This document shows positions 44,601 through 54,388 of a DNA stretch of 64,000 nt, one piece after another. A program made the translations under genes and the position numbers. This DNA is from Amyelois transitella (lineage: Eukaryota; Arthropoda; Insecta; Lepidoptera; Pyralidae): NCBI RefSeq assembly GCF_032362555.1, contig NC_083511.1, forward strand, positions 12,013,501-12,077,500. The letters are read 5' to 3'. The notes beneath the pieces are model-generated. The model was not told where the DNA came from, ran no database searches, and saw nothing but the letters and a program-made list of their open reading frames with translations. How positions within the stretch are numbered: the stretch's first letter is position 1; every line of letters starts with the position of its first letter.

Positions 44601-47600
44601 TAAAGAGGAAAGATTTGTATTTTTGTATGTTTGTGTGGAATAAACTCAAAAACTACTGGTCCGATTTTGATAAAATTTGGCACAGATATAGAATAGACCT
44701 TCAAAAGTGACATAGGCATAAATAAAACACAAAAATATGTCCACCCGTGCGAAGCCGGGGCGGGCCGCTAGTCTATTATAAAAATAGATCGTGGCAAGTG
44801 AAGAGATGTATTCTCTGCTTATCCCTCCGGGAAAGAGGTGTGATTTTATGCATATATGTATGTATTTTCAACAACTTTTTATTTCTTAAAAATTATACAA
44901 CCGAAATAAATACCGCTAAGCAAACGCGCTCGGCGCTGGCGTGGTCGGGCGGCGCGATGGCGTCGCGCACCAGGTCGATGGTCTGCCGCAGCGCCGTGGG
45001 CGCGGCCCAGCACGAGTCGCGCAGCTCGGCGCCCACCGCCAGCCCCGGCAGCAGCTGCCGGTCCGCGTTGATGGCGTCCAGCGCGCGCAGCGTCGCCTCT
45101 ACGCGCTGGATTCCTGCACCGAGTGTTTGAACCTATGTGGCGAAATCTCTACGTCGAACGCCAATAGCCAGTGACAGCGATGCATGCTTCACCATCGGCC
45201 AATAACAGAAAGTAGTTATACAGAATCTCGAGAGCAAAGTTTCGAAGGATTGAGGCACAAATACATCGTCCGACTTTTATCGTTGAAGCCGCGGTTCCCC
45301 AGGCGTCGCTTCTAGTCGGTGGATGTCTTGAAGTGTCGCTTATTATTTTTGGGATTTGTAAAATAAAAATACGGAGCTGTTTTTGAATAATATTTGACTA
45401 TAATTCGTAAATCGAAAAGTAAAACAAAAAACAATCGGACGCGTGCATTGCGTCAATGCGGCACAAAGGAGGTTGAATAGGAGCTTCAACATGCCCCCGG
45501 GCGTTGAAAGCTATAGGTTCGAGCTTTCAACCCGTCGTAGAAAATACTGGTAATGGGCATATTTTGCTAAATGCCCTGCGGATCACACCAGCTGCTGTTC
45601 TTATATCGGCGACGCGTGCGATGCCATCAAGTCCAGGGTGAATTGCCACGACTCATCCTAATCTCCATTTTAGCGGCGGGAGGTTATCATCCTTCACCAC
45701 TACTAAAGTGTCCAGCTTCAGATTATCTTGATTAGTACGCCACGTTGTCCTTTGCTGAAGTTCAGCTATATATTCTTTGCTCCAACGAGCCTTGGTAATC
45801 ATCTTGTGGTAAGGATGTAAGAGGACGTCCAATAAGAAAATGGCCTGGAGTCAACGGAGACAGATCAGTTGGATCCGATGAGAGCAGTGTAATCGGCCGG
45901 GAGTTTAATACAGCTTCAATTTGTGTGAGCGTAGTGTATAATTCCTCATAAGTTAAATTACAATTGCCCAACACTCTATGCTAATGATACTTACTCGACT
46001 TTACACCCGCTTCCCAGAGACTCACAAAATAGGGCGCGTGCGCGGTTATAAAATGAAAGTGAATGGATTCAGAAGCTGCACTATCACTCAAAGAATTACA
46101 GTTATTTTTCAGAAATTCAGAAATTCCTTTATAAGCTCCAGTAAACGAGGTACCATTATCTGAATAAAGATTGGTAAGTTTACCTCTACGAGAAATAAAT
46201 CGACGCAATGCGAGTATAAAATTGTTACTTGTGAGGTCATCAACTAGCTCCAAGTGGATAGCTTTGGTGGTAAAACAAACAAATAGTGCAATATACACAT
46301 TCACTAACCTACAGCCACGACCTTGACGACTAGCACACATGAGTGACCGGCATAGTCGACTCCAACACTTTGAAAAGGATAACCGTCTGGAGCGATGCGC
46401 TGCTGTGGTAAATTTCCCATCAAACGTGTAACAATTTTACCCTTCATACGCGTACACATAACACATTTATGATAACAAGCTTTTGCTAAATTTCGACCAC
46501 CAATAGGCCAATAAGTCTCCCTTATAGACGATAATAATAATTGGGGACCAGCATGCAGAAGCCGTTTGTGTTCATAATCAAACAATAATTTGGTAAAGAC
46601 ATGAGTGGACTGTATAAGTATAGGGTGCTTTTTATCAATAGAAAAGAGTCAGAGTTGTCAATACGATCTCCAACTCGCATGAATTATTTTCATCTATATA
46701 AATATTAAATTTAATGAGTTGTCTTTTCTTAGGCAAACTCTGCTTATTTAAAAGTAAATAATATTCAGGGTTACTCTTTAACCTACGCTCTAAAGATATA
46801 AGACAGTGCTTTGCTCGTGATACTGAATCTCATAAAGATTCAGGAGTACCCTTTAAAGGTATACGTGCGCCTAACTAAACCTACCGTCTTCAAGACGAGA
46901 TGTATTCTCGATAAAGTGTTCCTCACACATGTGTTCCTCAGGCGAATAATTAGGTGACTTTGCACTTACTTCCTCTAACTGCCAACGCATTAAATCATGT
47001 TGAATATCAACTGCAGATTGAGTAGTTTCAGAATCAACATGTGTGAAGTTGCACTTGATATGACATGTTCGCGTACTATTTGTGATGTACTTATCATAAA
47101 TAGGACCTGAGATAATCCAACCTAACTTTGTCTCACATATAACTGGCTTCCCCTTACCTAGCCGTAATTGTTGTGTACCTAATAAATCCCAAAATAGATC
47201 ACAACCAATTAATATATCAACCTCGGCAGGTTTATACCACATAGGGTCGGCCAAACAAATGTTAGGCGGAATTTCAAAATTAAAAATATTTATTTCAGAA
47301 CGCGGCACACTACTAGTTATCGTAGGCAAAACGAAACAATTAATTTCGGAAGAAAAACTGTTATCTATCGATGTCATACGTGTATGACACGTTTTATTTA
47401 CATTCGAAACAGAATTGTTTATGCCTAGGATTGAGCCGGTAACCTGACTAGTCTGTAAGTTCAACTGTTGACACAGTTTTTCAGTCATAAGACTCGATGT
47501 ACTTCCACTGTCTAACACTGCACGAACAATATGCTCACGATTATTGTTATCGTATAATTTAATTAAAGCAGTAGACAGAAGTACCTCGCAATGCCCGTTA

Positions 47601-50599
47601 CGTACATTTGCTGACAACGCAACGTCATTCGTATTGTTAGACGCGGGCTGTGGTGGAGAGGCGGACGATGATGTCTCCGACGGAGAGCTATTTCCCTGAC
47701 GTGCCTGCTGATTTACATGAATAAGTGTATTATGGCGTCGTTTACATACCTTGCAACCTGGTTTCTTACACGAGTTGGCAAAGTGCCCTCTTCGAAAACA
47801 ATTAAAACATACTTTATAACCAGGTAGCAAGTTCAAACGGGCCTCAGCAGTCAAAGCCAAAAACTGAGAACAATTATACAAGAAATGATTACCCTTGCAC
47901 ATTGGACAAGTCCTTTGGGTTGTTTCAGCATTCGACTGCTGACTAGAGTTACCTGATACCGCCACCATAGACTTAATTTTAGGTGTAAACTTATTATATG
48001 ACTGGTTACCACGTGACAACTCCAGTGTTTCTAATAAATCAGCACGACTGCGAATAAACGTTAAAAAATCATCAAAAGTAATGGACCGGTTCTGATCCAT
48101 ACGTCCCTTGTATTCCTCCCACTCTCTGTATGTCTTTTGATCTAATTTATGAGTAATGATATGAATTAAAAGAGTATCCCATTGCCTAACAGGTTCGTTC
48201 AAGGACTCAAGCGCACACAGATTTTTATTTACTTGATCAATTAATCGCTTTAACACAACAGATGACTCTTTTGTGATAGATTCAATATTAAATAAAGCTG
48301 AGACGTGATTTTGTAGTAAAAGACGTTTGTTATCAAACCTATCACACAGAAGTTTCCATGCAACTGCATAGTTGCTTGCGGAAAATTGAACTGATTGGAT
48401 CACCACAGCAGCGGACCCCTCTAAAGAAGTGCGTAAATAGTGAAATTTATTTATTTCATCAATATCATCGTTATCGTGTATGAGGCTAGTGAAAGTGTCT
48501 CGAAATTCCAAATAATTTTCGTAAGAACCACTAAATTTTGGAAGCTGAATTGTAGGTAACTTCACAAGACGGCGATTTGCACGACAACCTTCCTCGCTGC
48601 CTGCGCTCAACAGCGGCATTGAGTTTGTTTGCGCGTGCAATATACCTTGAGCCCTAGCTATTTCTCTATAATAACGAGACTCAAACTCCTGTCGCTCGAT
48701 AAACTGGGCTTCAGGATTATCAACTACACATTCTAATTGTAATTGTACCTCGTCATACTGTTCAAACAACGATTCCATCTTACCAATACGCAACTGTAAT
48801 TCTCTGGCGATCGCATCATCCAAAGTAATGCTTCTAAGTGAATCTAAGTAATTTATAAATGAAGTCAAACGCCCTTTAAAGCTAGCTCGCTTTTTAATGA
48901 GTTCCTTCTCGTTCGACATTCTGGGAAACGAGTGTTGTGAACCTGGAATTTATATACAATGCAAAAGGTAAATAAGATCACAAGTACACGTATACTAATC
49001 ACTATACAGCTGCTAACAAATCACGTTATATAATAAAAATTTACGAGAAGTATCTAATTATTATCATTAGTCATCAAGTAAAAAAAAGGAAACTGTATTA
49101 TAAAACTGCAAACTGAACAATGTATGTACTTATTTATCTGTATTATTACAAGGTAAATAGTACGTAAATAGCTAGCAACTTAATATCGCCTTTTGTTACA
49201 ATTGAATAGTAAAATATTTTTTAAATTTTTACTTTTAATTTACCTATGCGTGAGAGGCAATGAAATATGTTGACATTAAACACAAATTAGATAATATTAA
49301 AAAATAAAACAGCTGTAAGTAAGCGACACATAAAAAATAGACTGATTTGAAATTGGAACGGAATGCGAAAAAATATGAACCCACGCGCGAAAATTAAATG
49401 ATGTGAACAAACAATTTAAATTATCAATGTTTCGCAAATTTTATAACGAATTAAACTAAATAATGTTGCTTTAATGCACACAATACCTATTTTAAGTACA
49501 ATTTAGTCTTAATTCAACGAAATAATTGTTGAACAAAGTTACAACAAAATTGATTTTTGTTCACAGCGCAATGAGTATTTGAATGAAATAAAATGACCTA
49601 AATAAGTTATATAATATTAATAAAAACTTATTTACTAACCTGCTGGATGAAAATACCTTTAGAGTGTTGGGTTATACTACCTACATTTAATGAATACGCT
49701 CAACACCACACAAATATTTTCTTGCAAATGACTCCGCAGATTGTATGTATTGTAATGGCCAATTTTTCCGTCCAAACTTTCAGTCTTGATGGAGATTTTT
49801 CCAATAAATATATAAATAGCTGATCCTTAAAATGGTATCCGGCTACGATCCTGGACCATGTCTTGAAGTGTCGCTTATTATTTTTGGGATTTGTAAAATA
49901 AAAATACGGAGCTGTTTTTGAATAAAATTTGACTATAATTCGTAAATCGAAAAGTAAAACAAAAAACAATCGGACGCGTGCATTGCGTCAATGCGGCACA
50001 AAGGAGGTTGAATAGGAGCTTCAACAGTGGAAGATGTTCCTTTTATGACGATCGAGCTCTAAACATGACTCACGTACAGCTCAGTGCTGTGTGTTTGCTT
50101 CCATTTTGTTTTTTGGGTTATAATCATCAAGCCTTATATAATAGTTCCGCCATGTCCTGTTCTCACTTACTCAGATTCCACTCCTACCTACTTATAATAC
50201 AAAGTTGAAATTCATATAAATCTACTACATAACATATGTATACCTATGTATGTATGCCAGCCATGATATAAAATTTTGTAAATAATTTTTAAACTTTTAT
50301 GAACGTATAGGTTTAAAGTTTAATTTCAAGATAAATTAAAATCTAAAACACTCAAAGTGTGGGGCCTGTTGTAACATGGGTATTTGCTTTTGGAACAAAC
50401 ATGGTTTAGAAAAAGAGTATTGCCTACCGTAATGTTCCCGCACGGCACCGCAGCGCGCGCCCGCCACCGCCGCCGCGGGCGCGCCGTGCACGGCGAACAG
50501 CGCGCCGAACCGCACGGCGCCGCGGACCTCCGCCCGCGCCGCGCCGCCGCCCGCCGCGCTCGCCGCCAGCGCCGCCGCCGCCGCCAGCGCCAGCCACAT
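29614..50599 (-). CDS. mGluR: Metabotropic glutamate receptor (class C GPCR)
   Basis: Fourteen exons join in frame into 922 residues: 50428-50599, 44914-45113, 41018-41128, 39025-39178, 38039-38263, 37350-37546, 37165-37234, 36538-36787, 35978-36100, 35239-35426, 32176-32522, 31521-31718, 30460-30796 and 29614-29810. The order is an Ala-rich signal peptide, venus-flytrap domain (about 25-490), cysteine-rich linker (about 505-560, with CCWTCESC), seven membrane helices (about 568-830) and a short tail. Predicted glutamate contacts are present: Arg61, Trp93, Ser165, Thr167, Asp187, Tyr215, Asp302, Arg307 and Lys390. Cys632 and Cys719 can form the usual extracellular disulfide. The motif GSDGWADR and the RDSCW motif resemble group I receptors more than the fly mGluRA type. 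No Homer-binding PPxxF is seen in the tail. For exon 32176-32522 the acceptor at 32523-32524 was chosen because only it keeps the frame. Confidence 0.92.
30059..30335 (-). repeat. TATG-tailed retroposon, full length, in receptor intron
   Basis: Minus-strand copy with an extra short duplication (TTGCCCTTCCCTTGATAGGG) inside the CCCGCAAGGGAT block. It lies in the last intron of the metabotropic receptor. Confidence 0.85.
31066..31437 (-). pseudogene. Broken coding fragment, probably from a mobile element
   Basis: The minus strand carries a coherent protein-like stretch with LDTLAAFYLPETSKQ, QLSRLFGVETLGPWGKGA and SKRLREVTRDPRAG. It is interrupted by an in-frame stop near 31345 and has no start codon context. 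The GC content and codon pattern look coding, and it does not fit the receptor frame. It resembles a mobile-element-associated ORF, but the family could not be named. Confidence 0.45.
31944..32163 (+). repeat. TATG-tailed retroposon abutting a splice donor
   Basis: A diverged plus-strand copy with head TGTGGCTCCCGGCAC. Its tail stops about 12 bp from the donor (32174-32175) of receptor exon 32176-32522. It is antisense to the receptor. Confidence 0.75.
32673..32853 (-). repeat. 3' LTR of BEL/Pao element 1
   Basis: 181 bp, identical to 35040-35220 except for C versus T in the block CTTACAAACCATC. On the minus strand it is preceded by a short inverted repeat, AAGGACCT...AGGTCCTT, flanked by two copies of GGCGGGCGGTA. 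Confidence 0.9.
33135..34916 (-). pseudogene. gag and protease remnant of BEL/Pao element 1
   Basis: Gag starts at 34916 and shifts frame between about 34776 and 34713. It continues to zinc-knuckle sequence (CEFCGDSHKLC, CYNCLGGNHC) and shifts again at a run of eight adenines near 33763. The protease part (33647-33135) has the retropepsin-like SLIDQGSQVSFI and ends at LLFGPIG plus a stop. Two frame breaks make it non-functional as read. Confidence 0.85.
35040..35220 (-). repeat. 5' LTR of BEL/Pao element 1
   Basis: 181 bp, 180 of 181 identical to the partner LTR. Its outer end lies 18 bp from receptor exon 35239-35426. Confidence 0.9.
36850..37030 (+). mobile_element. LINE 3' coding fragment
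   Basis: Plus-strand pieces GRPRRTYVD and RACMKIIKNVVEAKGL match, in order, the post-reverse-transcriptase region also seen at 53810-54065. It is broken by stops. It lies in a metabotropic receptor intron. Confidence 0.55.
37558..37660. repeat. Nested perfect hairpin beside a splice acceptor
   Basis: Outer arms 37558-37600 and 37618-37660 (43 nt each) pair at 42 of 43 positions. The first arm and spacer also form a perfect 24-bp stem (37560-37583 with 37590-37613) around the loop ACAGAA. On the receptor strand the structure ends about 11 nt before the acceptor AG at 37547-37548, so it covers the branch-point region. Confidence 0.85.
39481..40184. mobile_element. hAT-type non-autonomous element with perfect 8-bp target duplication
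   Basis: It begins CAGAGGTTCCCAAAGT and ends in the imperfect inverse ACTTTGGGATACACTG. Both sides are flanked by ATATAAGG (39473-39480 and 40185-40192). The 8-bp duplication and CAG...CTG ends are hAT hallmarks. No transposase is encoded. Near the right end GCGACCCACTCAATGTTCGCTC is partly duplicated. It lies in a metabotropic receptor intron. Confidence 0.85.
40480..41000 (-). mobile_element. LINE reverse transcriptase fragment
   Basis: The minus strand reads MNELLVKCLLYADDQVMLAS, containing the YADD catalytic motif of reverse transcriptase. Further down, in shifted frames, come segments such as LIGGDKVEEVKEFVY and SDIERRLNAENMVNG. It is a truncated non-LTR element directly downstream of receptor exon 41018-41128. 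Confidence 0.75.
41160..41242 (+). repeat. 5' fragment of TATG-tailed retroposon
   Basis: Diverged head GTAGTGTCCGGCA and the CTCTTTCCAATGGATGTCG block, then truncated. Confidence 0.6.
41982..43587 (+). mobile_element. Tc1/mariner-like transposon copy
   Basis: Inverted ends of about 30 bp (CGGTCGCGTTCATAATTGCA and its imperfect inverse at 43556-43587) are flanked by TA on both sides (41980-41981 and 43588-43589). The 1.6-kb length fits the superfamily. A broken transposase lies inside. It sits in a metabotropic receptor intron. Confidence 0.8.
42083..42720 (+). pseudogene. Broken Tc1/mariner transposase
   Basis: An N-terminal helix-turn-helix-like part (TRHQEEGSVKSRPRSDRR and following) ends at an in-frame stop near 42341. 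The catalytic part then needs a shift to read IFTDEK near 42400 (first catalytic Asp) and VNMWGWMSAAGP. It loses the second aspartate region where the frame breaks again near 42690. Confidence 0.75.
43845..43950 (+). repeat. 3' portion of TATG-tailed retroposon
   Basis: It contains GACGATGGGCTAGCAATC and the CCAGCTAGACGTGGCCTTTC block. The head and the TATG tail are missing. Confidence 0.6.
44590..44860 (+). mobile_element. Helitron fragment followed by LINE tail
   Basis: Positions 44590-44772 show the Helitron pattern ACACTAATAATAAAGAGG...CGGGCCGCTAGT. Directly after, 44788-44860 matches the LINE end seen near 54000-54055 (GATCGTGGCAAGT and CCCTCCGGGAAA), followed by a TATG run. This suggests insertion of one next to the other. 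Confidence 0.55.
45324..45491 (-). repeat. 3' LTR of BEL/Pao element 2
   Basis: 168 bp, starts TGTCTTGAAG and ends GCTTCAACA on the plus strand. One mismatch to 49859-50026 (TAATATT versus TAAAATT). Confidence 0.93.
45762..46860 (-). pseudogene. Truncated pol with integrase remnant, BEL/Pao element 2
   Basis: The order on the minus strand is a pol-start fragment with RLKSNPEYYLL, a junction into LPKKRQLIKFN, the integrase zinc-binding region (HAGPQLLLSSIRETYWPIGG, CVMCTRMKG), the integrase core (TTKAIHLELVDDLTS, YSDNGTSFTGA) and a C-terminal part (EAVLNSRPITLLSSDPTDLS). Several frame changes separate the pieces. Reverse transcriptase and RNase H are absent between the first two. Confidence 0.85.
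46871..48919 (-). CDS. Gag-protease polyprotein of BEL/Pao element 2
   Basis: One uninterrupted 682-residue frame. The gag part (about 1-330) includes the BEL-typical LPTIQLPKFSGSYENYLEFR near 120. Cysteine/histidine knuckles follow (CPMCKGNHFLYNC near 340 and CFNCFRRGHFANSCKKPGC near 370). A retropepsin domain (about 440-600) has the active-site AVLDSGSTSSLM and later GWIISGPI. The frame closes at EDGRFS, just where pol would continue. The product would form virus-like particles of the retrotransposon and process its own precursor. With nearly identical LTRs and an open frame it may still be expressed, but it cannot copy itself without a helper element. Confidence 0.9.
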   Translation of the reverse strand: MSNEKELIKKRASFKGRLTSFINYLDSLRSITLDDAIARELQLRIGKMESLFEQYDEVQLQLECVVDNPEAQFIERQEFESRYYREIARAQGILHAQTNSMPLLSAGSEEGCRANRRLVKLPTIQLPKFSGSYENYLEFRDTFTSLIHDNDDIDEINKFHYLRTSLEGSAAVVIQSVQFSASNYAVAWKLLCDRFDNKRLLLQNHVSALFNIESITKESSVVLKRLIDQVNKNLCALESLNEPVRQWDTLLIHIITHKLDQKTYREWEEYKGRMDQNRSITFDDFLTFIRSRADLLETLELSRGNQSYNKFTPKIKSMVAVSGNSSQQSNAETTQRTCPMCKGNHFLYNCSQFLALTAEARLNLLPGYKVCFNCFRRGHFANSCKKPGCKVCKRRHNTLIHVNQQARQGNSSPSETSSSASPPQPASNNTNDVALSANVRNGHCEVLLSTALIKLYDNNNREHIVRAVLDSGSTSSLMTEKLCQQLNLQTSQVTGSILGINNSVSNVNKTCHTRMTSIDNSFSSEINCFVLPTITSSVPRSEINIFNFEIPPNICLADPMWYKPAEVDILIGCDLFWDLLGTQQLRLGKGKPVICETKLGWIISGPIYDKYITNSTRTCHIKCNFTHVDSETTQSAVDIQHDLMRWQLEEVSAKSPNYSPEEHMCEEHFIENTSRLEDGRFS
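48920..49858 (-). other. 5' leader of BEL/Pao element 2
   Basis: About 940 bp of AT-rich leader between the 5' LTR and the gag start codon. It begins with the primer-binding-site candidate at 49839-49858. Nothing else is recognised. Confidence 0.7.
49859..50026 (-). repeat. 5' LTR of BEL/Pao element 2
   Basis: 168 bp, 167 of 168 identical to 45324-45491, flanked by the target duplication GTGGA. Confidence 0.93.
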
Positions 50600-50832
50600 G
50601 TCTGCCGCAGCGGACGGGACCGCGCCGTGCGGCAAACTCTCTCCACACATACATACATATATCACGTCCTTGTTTCAACTAATATTACCCATGTAAAGTT
50701 GGTTTAATTATTTGTTACCTCTCAAATCACTACTGAGTCGATCGTCATTAAAATTTTCCATAAAAGAAAGAAAGTTGCATACTTACCTACATATTTTTTA
50801 TTATTAACTAAATTCCCAGCAATGCTGATGGC

Positions 50833-51236
50833 TAGGGTTGCCATCTCTAAAATTTGGAAAGCCGGACAAGACTCGTGAAATCCCCGGATTTTAGAGTCCG
50901 AAAGCCGGACATGTCAACAAGATCTTTTAAACATATACAATGCAATAAAAGACATTTGAAAATGTCATAAATCCCTTTTTTTATTTATTAATTATTTTAA
51001 CAACACAGAATCATTTACAGATTGTTTATATAAATCAGCTTTTTTAACGGTGAATATATTTGGTTCGTCGGTTGATCGTGGTGTGCGAGTATAGTGCGTG
51101 TCTCGCGGGCGGCCCAGATTTTATTATTTATTAATTTTTTAAAACCCGGTCTACAAATGAAACCTTCCCCGGACGCTCCCCGGATGCTCTCTAAACTAGG
51201 ACAAATCCGGGGAAACCCGGACGGATGGCAACCCTA
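50833..51236. mobile_element. Short hAT-type element with perfect 8-bp target duplication
   Basis: Perfect 13-bp inverted ends TAGGGTTGCCATC at both borders. Flanks are CTGATGGC at 50825-50832 and 51237-51244. 404 bp, non-coding. It lies just upstream of the metabotropic receptor start. Confidence 0.88.
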
Positions 51237-51244
51237 CTGATGGC

Positions 51245-52633
51245 CAACGTGGCGTTGGCTCTTTTAGGCCTTAAGCTCTGTCTGCGCTACGCGAGGAATA
51301 AAGACGTGATGTTATTGAATCTTAAATGTTTAATTTTAGTGTGGAGCACGAAAACGACACAGGATATATGTATACAGAATGATACTCCTACGCGGAGGAC
51401 ATAAAATAAAAAAGTGACGATCGAAAGACATGTTGAAGAGCAAATTGTTAACAAATAAGTCCCGTTTGTATTTAATGTATAATGTTTAATTCTCTTACGA
51501 AAATATACAGTTTTAAATTAGTTCAGGAAGAGTGGAGTTTTATTTTAATTTGTTTTAAAGTACATTTTTCCCGTAACATAATATTTTAAAGTGCATGAAC
51601 ACAGACATACATGGCAAACTTGTAAGCTAACTACGGAACCCTAGTACACAAATAAAGTAACAATACAAGGATTTATGTTATTTATCTGAAGTCGTAAAGA
51701 CTACTCTCAATGGCGGGGATTTACCAAAAGATTGTTTTACATACCTAATAATTTCGCTAATTATAACTACGATAATGGAAATATTTTGTTACAGTTTGAA
51801 CATTGACACTCTTTGTACTCTTTGAATGGTTCGCAAAATATTTTGTTAGGAAGCACGCAACGACGCGAGATGAAAGAGATACTTAACTCTACTGAAGATA
51901 TCTTTCGTAATAATCGCTGATTATGTTGCTACCGTTACCTTTATTTATTATACAGAAAAAATGTGATTCCAATATATTAAACTTCATAAAATGCTATTAC
52001 CAAAGACTTTTATAATAGCAACCTCGGAGAAGCTATGAATGCATTACGAAAAGTAACGATCTTTTAATTTGTTACGTGTAATGAACACTTCTATATGTAG
52101 GATGTTTTACTGAAAGGTTATTCGATAATTCCACATGAAATAATTATAGTTTTTATCGGGAAAAAAGTACCATACATCGTGTCCATGTCCTTCTCCAGAC
52201 TGTTAGCTTTGAACGCGAAATATCAAAAAGATAGGTTCAGTAGTGAAGAGAAAGCAACAAAATGAGTATTCGTTAGGACGGGGACGTCCAAGAACACAAT
52301 TTCCTCCTTTCCCACAACAACTCACAACTTGAATCTCAATTCTATCATAAAGCCAAACAGCTAAACGTGGCCTATTACTCTCTTCAAGACTGTTGACTCT
52401 GCCTACCCCGCAAGGGAAATAGATCTATACTGGAATGTTTATTGTTCTTAAAGCTTAGAGCAATTTAATTATATTTTATTTCAGTCTCGCTACCGTATGA
52501 AGAAATTTGGAATACATACCTACGAGTAATTTAACCTTTCCGAATTCGGGTCATCCTCCGTTACAACATACATACATTATTTATTGTAGGTTAGTACCTA
52601 CTTAAACATAATACCTACTATGTTTAATTAAAT
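51245..52633. other. Intergenic AT-rich stretch
   Basis: No gene is seen. A 3' fragment of the TATG-tailed retroposon lies at 52325-52428 (plus). Confidence 0.6.
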
Positions 52634-53357
52634 CTATATATATAAAACTCTTCCGTTACTGAGTGACTGACTGACAGACAACGCACAGTCGAAACTACTG
52701 GTCGTAGACAGCTGAAATTTGGAATGTAGGTTCCTTGGGATATGTAGGGGAGCACTAAGAAAGGATTTTTGGAAATTCAACCCCCAAGGGGGGGAAAAGG
52801 GGTAAAAACGTTTCTATGAAAAATCTTTTTCCTTGGGTTTATAAACTTGAAACTTGGCATGAACACGTACATAGGCAAGTAAATATGTTTGACATAATAA
52901 GTTTTTTCAAACTACCCTCCAATCGTGATTTAGGGGGTGCGATTGGGTGACTGATTTATTAACGCACAGCCGAAACCGCTCGGTATAGGAGTCTGAGATT
53001 TTGAACAGAGGTTCCTTTAGTAACATAAGTGAGCACTAAGAAGGGATTTTTGAAATGTCAACCCCCAAGGGTTAAACGGGATAAACTGAGCCGGGGCTGC
53101 GGGAAAGTTCTAACGAGATACCGTGGCCCCGGAACGCAAAGGGCAACTGAAGGAACGAGGTGGGTTTTAGTCAGTAAAAGTCTGACACTCCCTTCCGTTC
53201 CACCCAGAGCGGGAGAGGTCATTTGATGATTTCCCATCCTTAAAAAAAAAGACTTTGTATGACAACTTTCAGTCGTCTCTTTAACATACACGAGATCATT
53301 AAAAAACGCTATATATAACCGAATTACACGTGGGCAAAGCCGCGGGCGGAAAGCTAG
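52634..53357 (+). mobile_element. Helitron-like element with a SINE-like insertion
   Basis: It starts TCTATATATATAAAACTCTT and ends GGGCGGAAAGCTAGT, a second Helitron-type family. An internal block at about 53085-53240 (GCCGGGGCTGCGGGAAAG through GAGCGGGAGAGGTCATTTGA) looks like a separate SINE-type insertion ending in an A run. The outer element's two similar halves both carry AGGTTCCTT and AGCACTAAGAA blocks. Confidence 0.6.
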
Positions 53358-53809
53358 TACGATATATATAGAGACACCTATCAATTGTAAACACTGACAG
53401 CGTCCGGGGATTCCCGCGTTTATTTTTTCAAATTGATGGCAATGACTACAGAAATAGAATGACTCAAGGTCAAGCAAGTGAAAACAGCGCGAAGAAATAA
53501 AACAATAGCATCTCGCACACACGTACAATACAAAAGTCGACTAGAGTATAATTAATTCAAATTCAAAATTTTTATTCATTATTATGTAACATTTCAACAC
53601 CACTTTATTGACTTTTTGTAGATGGCGCTAAATTCACGCGGGCGAAGTTGCGGGTAAACGCCAGTAAACGGAAACTATAAACACAAACCAGAACGCGTAC
53701 TAAAATATTATTAAAATTAAATTAATTTACTCCGAAACAATAGCAGTTTAATAATATGTATCTAATTTATAACAGTTTATTTACAAGAATATGCTAAGAT
53801 AAGAAAGAA

Positions 53810-54065
53810 GAGGGTATGCTTATAAGGTTTGGTCATATGGAGAGGGTGAAAAAAAGCAGGTTGACAAAGCAAATATACAAGGAGAGTGTGGAGAGAAAGG
53901 GCGGAGTGGGAAGGCCTAGACGAACGTATCTTGATCAAATTAAAGACGTCCTGGCAAAGGGCCAGGTCAATACCCGAAACGAAAGAAGTATGCAGAGATC
54001 GTGGCAAGTAGAAAGATGTCTCTGTCCCTCCGGGAAAAGATCGTGGTTTAATATTTGTATATATT
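53810..54065 (+). mobile_element. LINE post-reverse-transcriptase fragment
   Basis: Open frame with RFGHMERVKKSRLTKQIY, GRPRRTYLDQIKDVLAKG and SWQVERCLCPSGKR. This is the region that follows reverse transcriptase in the LINE type whose YADD part lies at 40480-41000. No catalytic motif is included. Confidence 0.7.
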
Positions 54066-54388
54066 AACAAGCATATAATTTCGTGATTACATACAAACAT
54101 TATATGCATTCATAGGTACATAATATAATGTGTCTGTGACGTCAGTAAGTGATACCTTGTATCCAATTTTGAAAATAAATCTATTCTATTCTAATGACTT
54201 CTTTATCGCTTACGGTGTAGACAGAGCGTAAAATATAAAAAATATATATACTTAGGAAATGAAGTACCTAATATTAATTTTGGAGTTTGCAACACCACTG
54301 TGACGTAAGATGGGGATTCACTCAGCTGTATTTTACTGGCAAGTAAGAGAACTGGCAATGCAAAGCCTGGTAAATCCATTTTCCTGCC

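Larger units (their letters stand above)
45324..50026 (-). mobile_element. Young BEL/Pao element with intact gag-protease but deleted reverse transcriptase
   Basis: Two 168-bp LTRs (45324-45491 and 49859-50026) differ at one base. A perfect 5-bp target duplication GTGGA lies at 45319-45323 and 50027-50031. After the 5' LTR the minus strand reads TGGTCCAGGATCGTAGCCGG, a plausible primer-binding site. Gag-protease is one open frame of 682 codons. Pol is cut: the early part is joined to sequence just before the integrase, so reverse transcriptase and RNase H are missing. It occupies most of the first metabotropic receptor intron, in sense orientation. Confidence 0.93.

Noticed and set aside
46871-48919. 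Host gene for the 682-residue frame
   Set aside because: Gag knuckles, retropepsin motif, LTRs and target duplication show it belongs to a BEL/Pao element.
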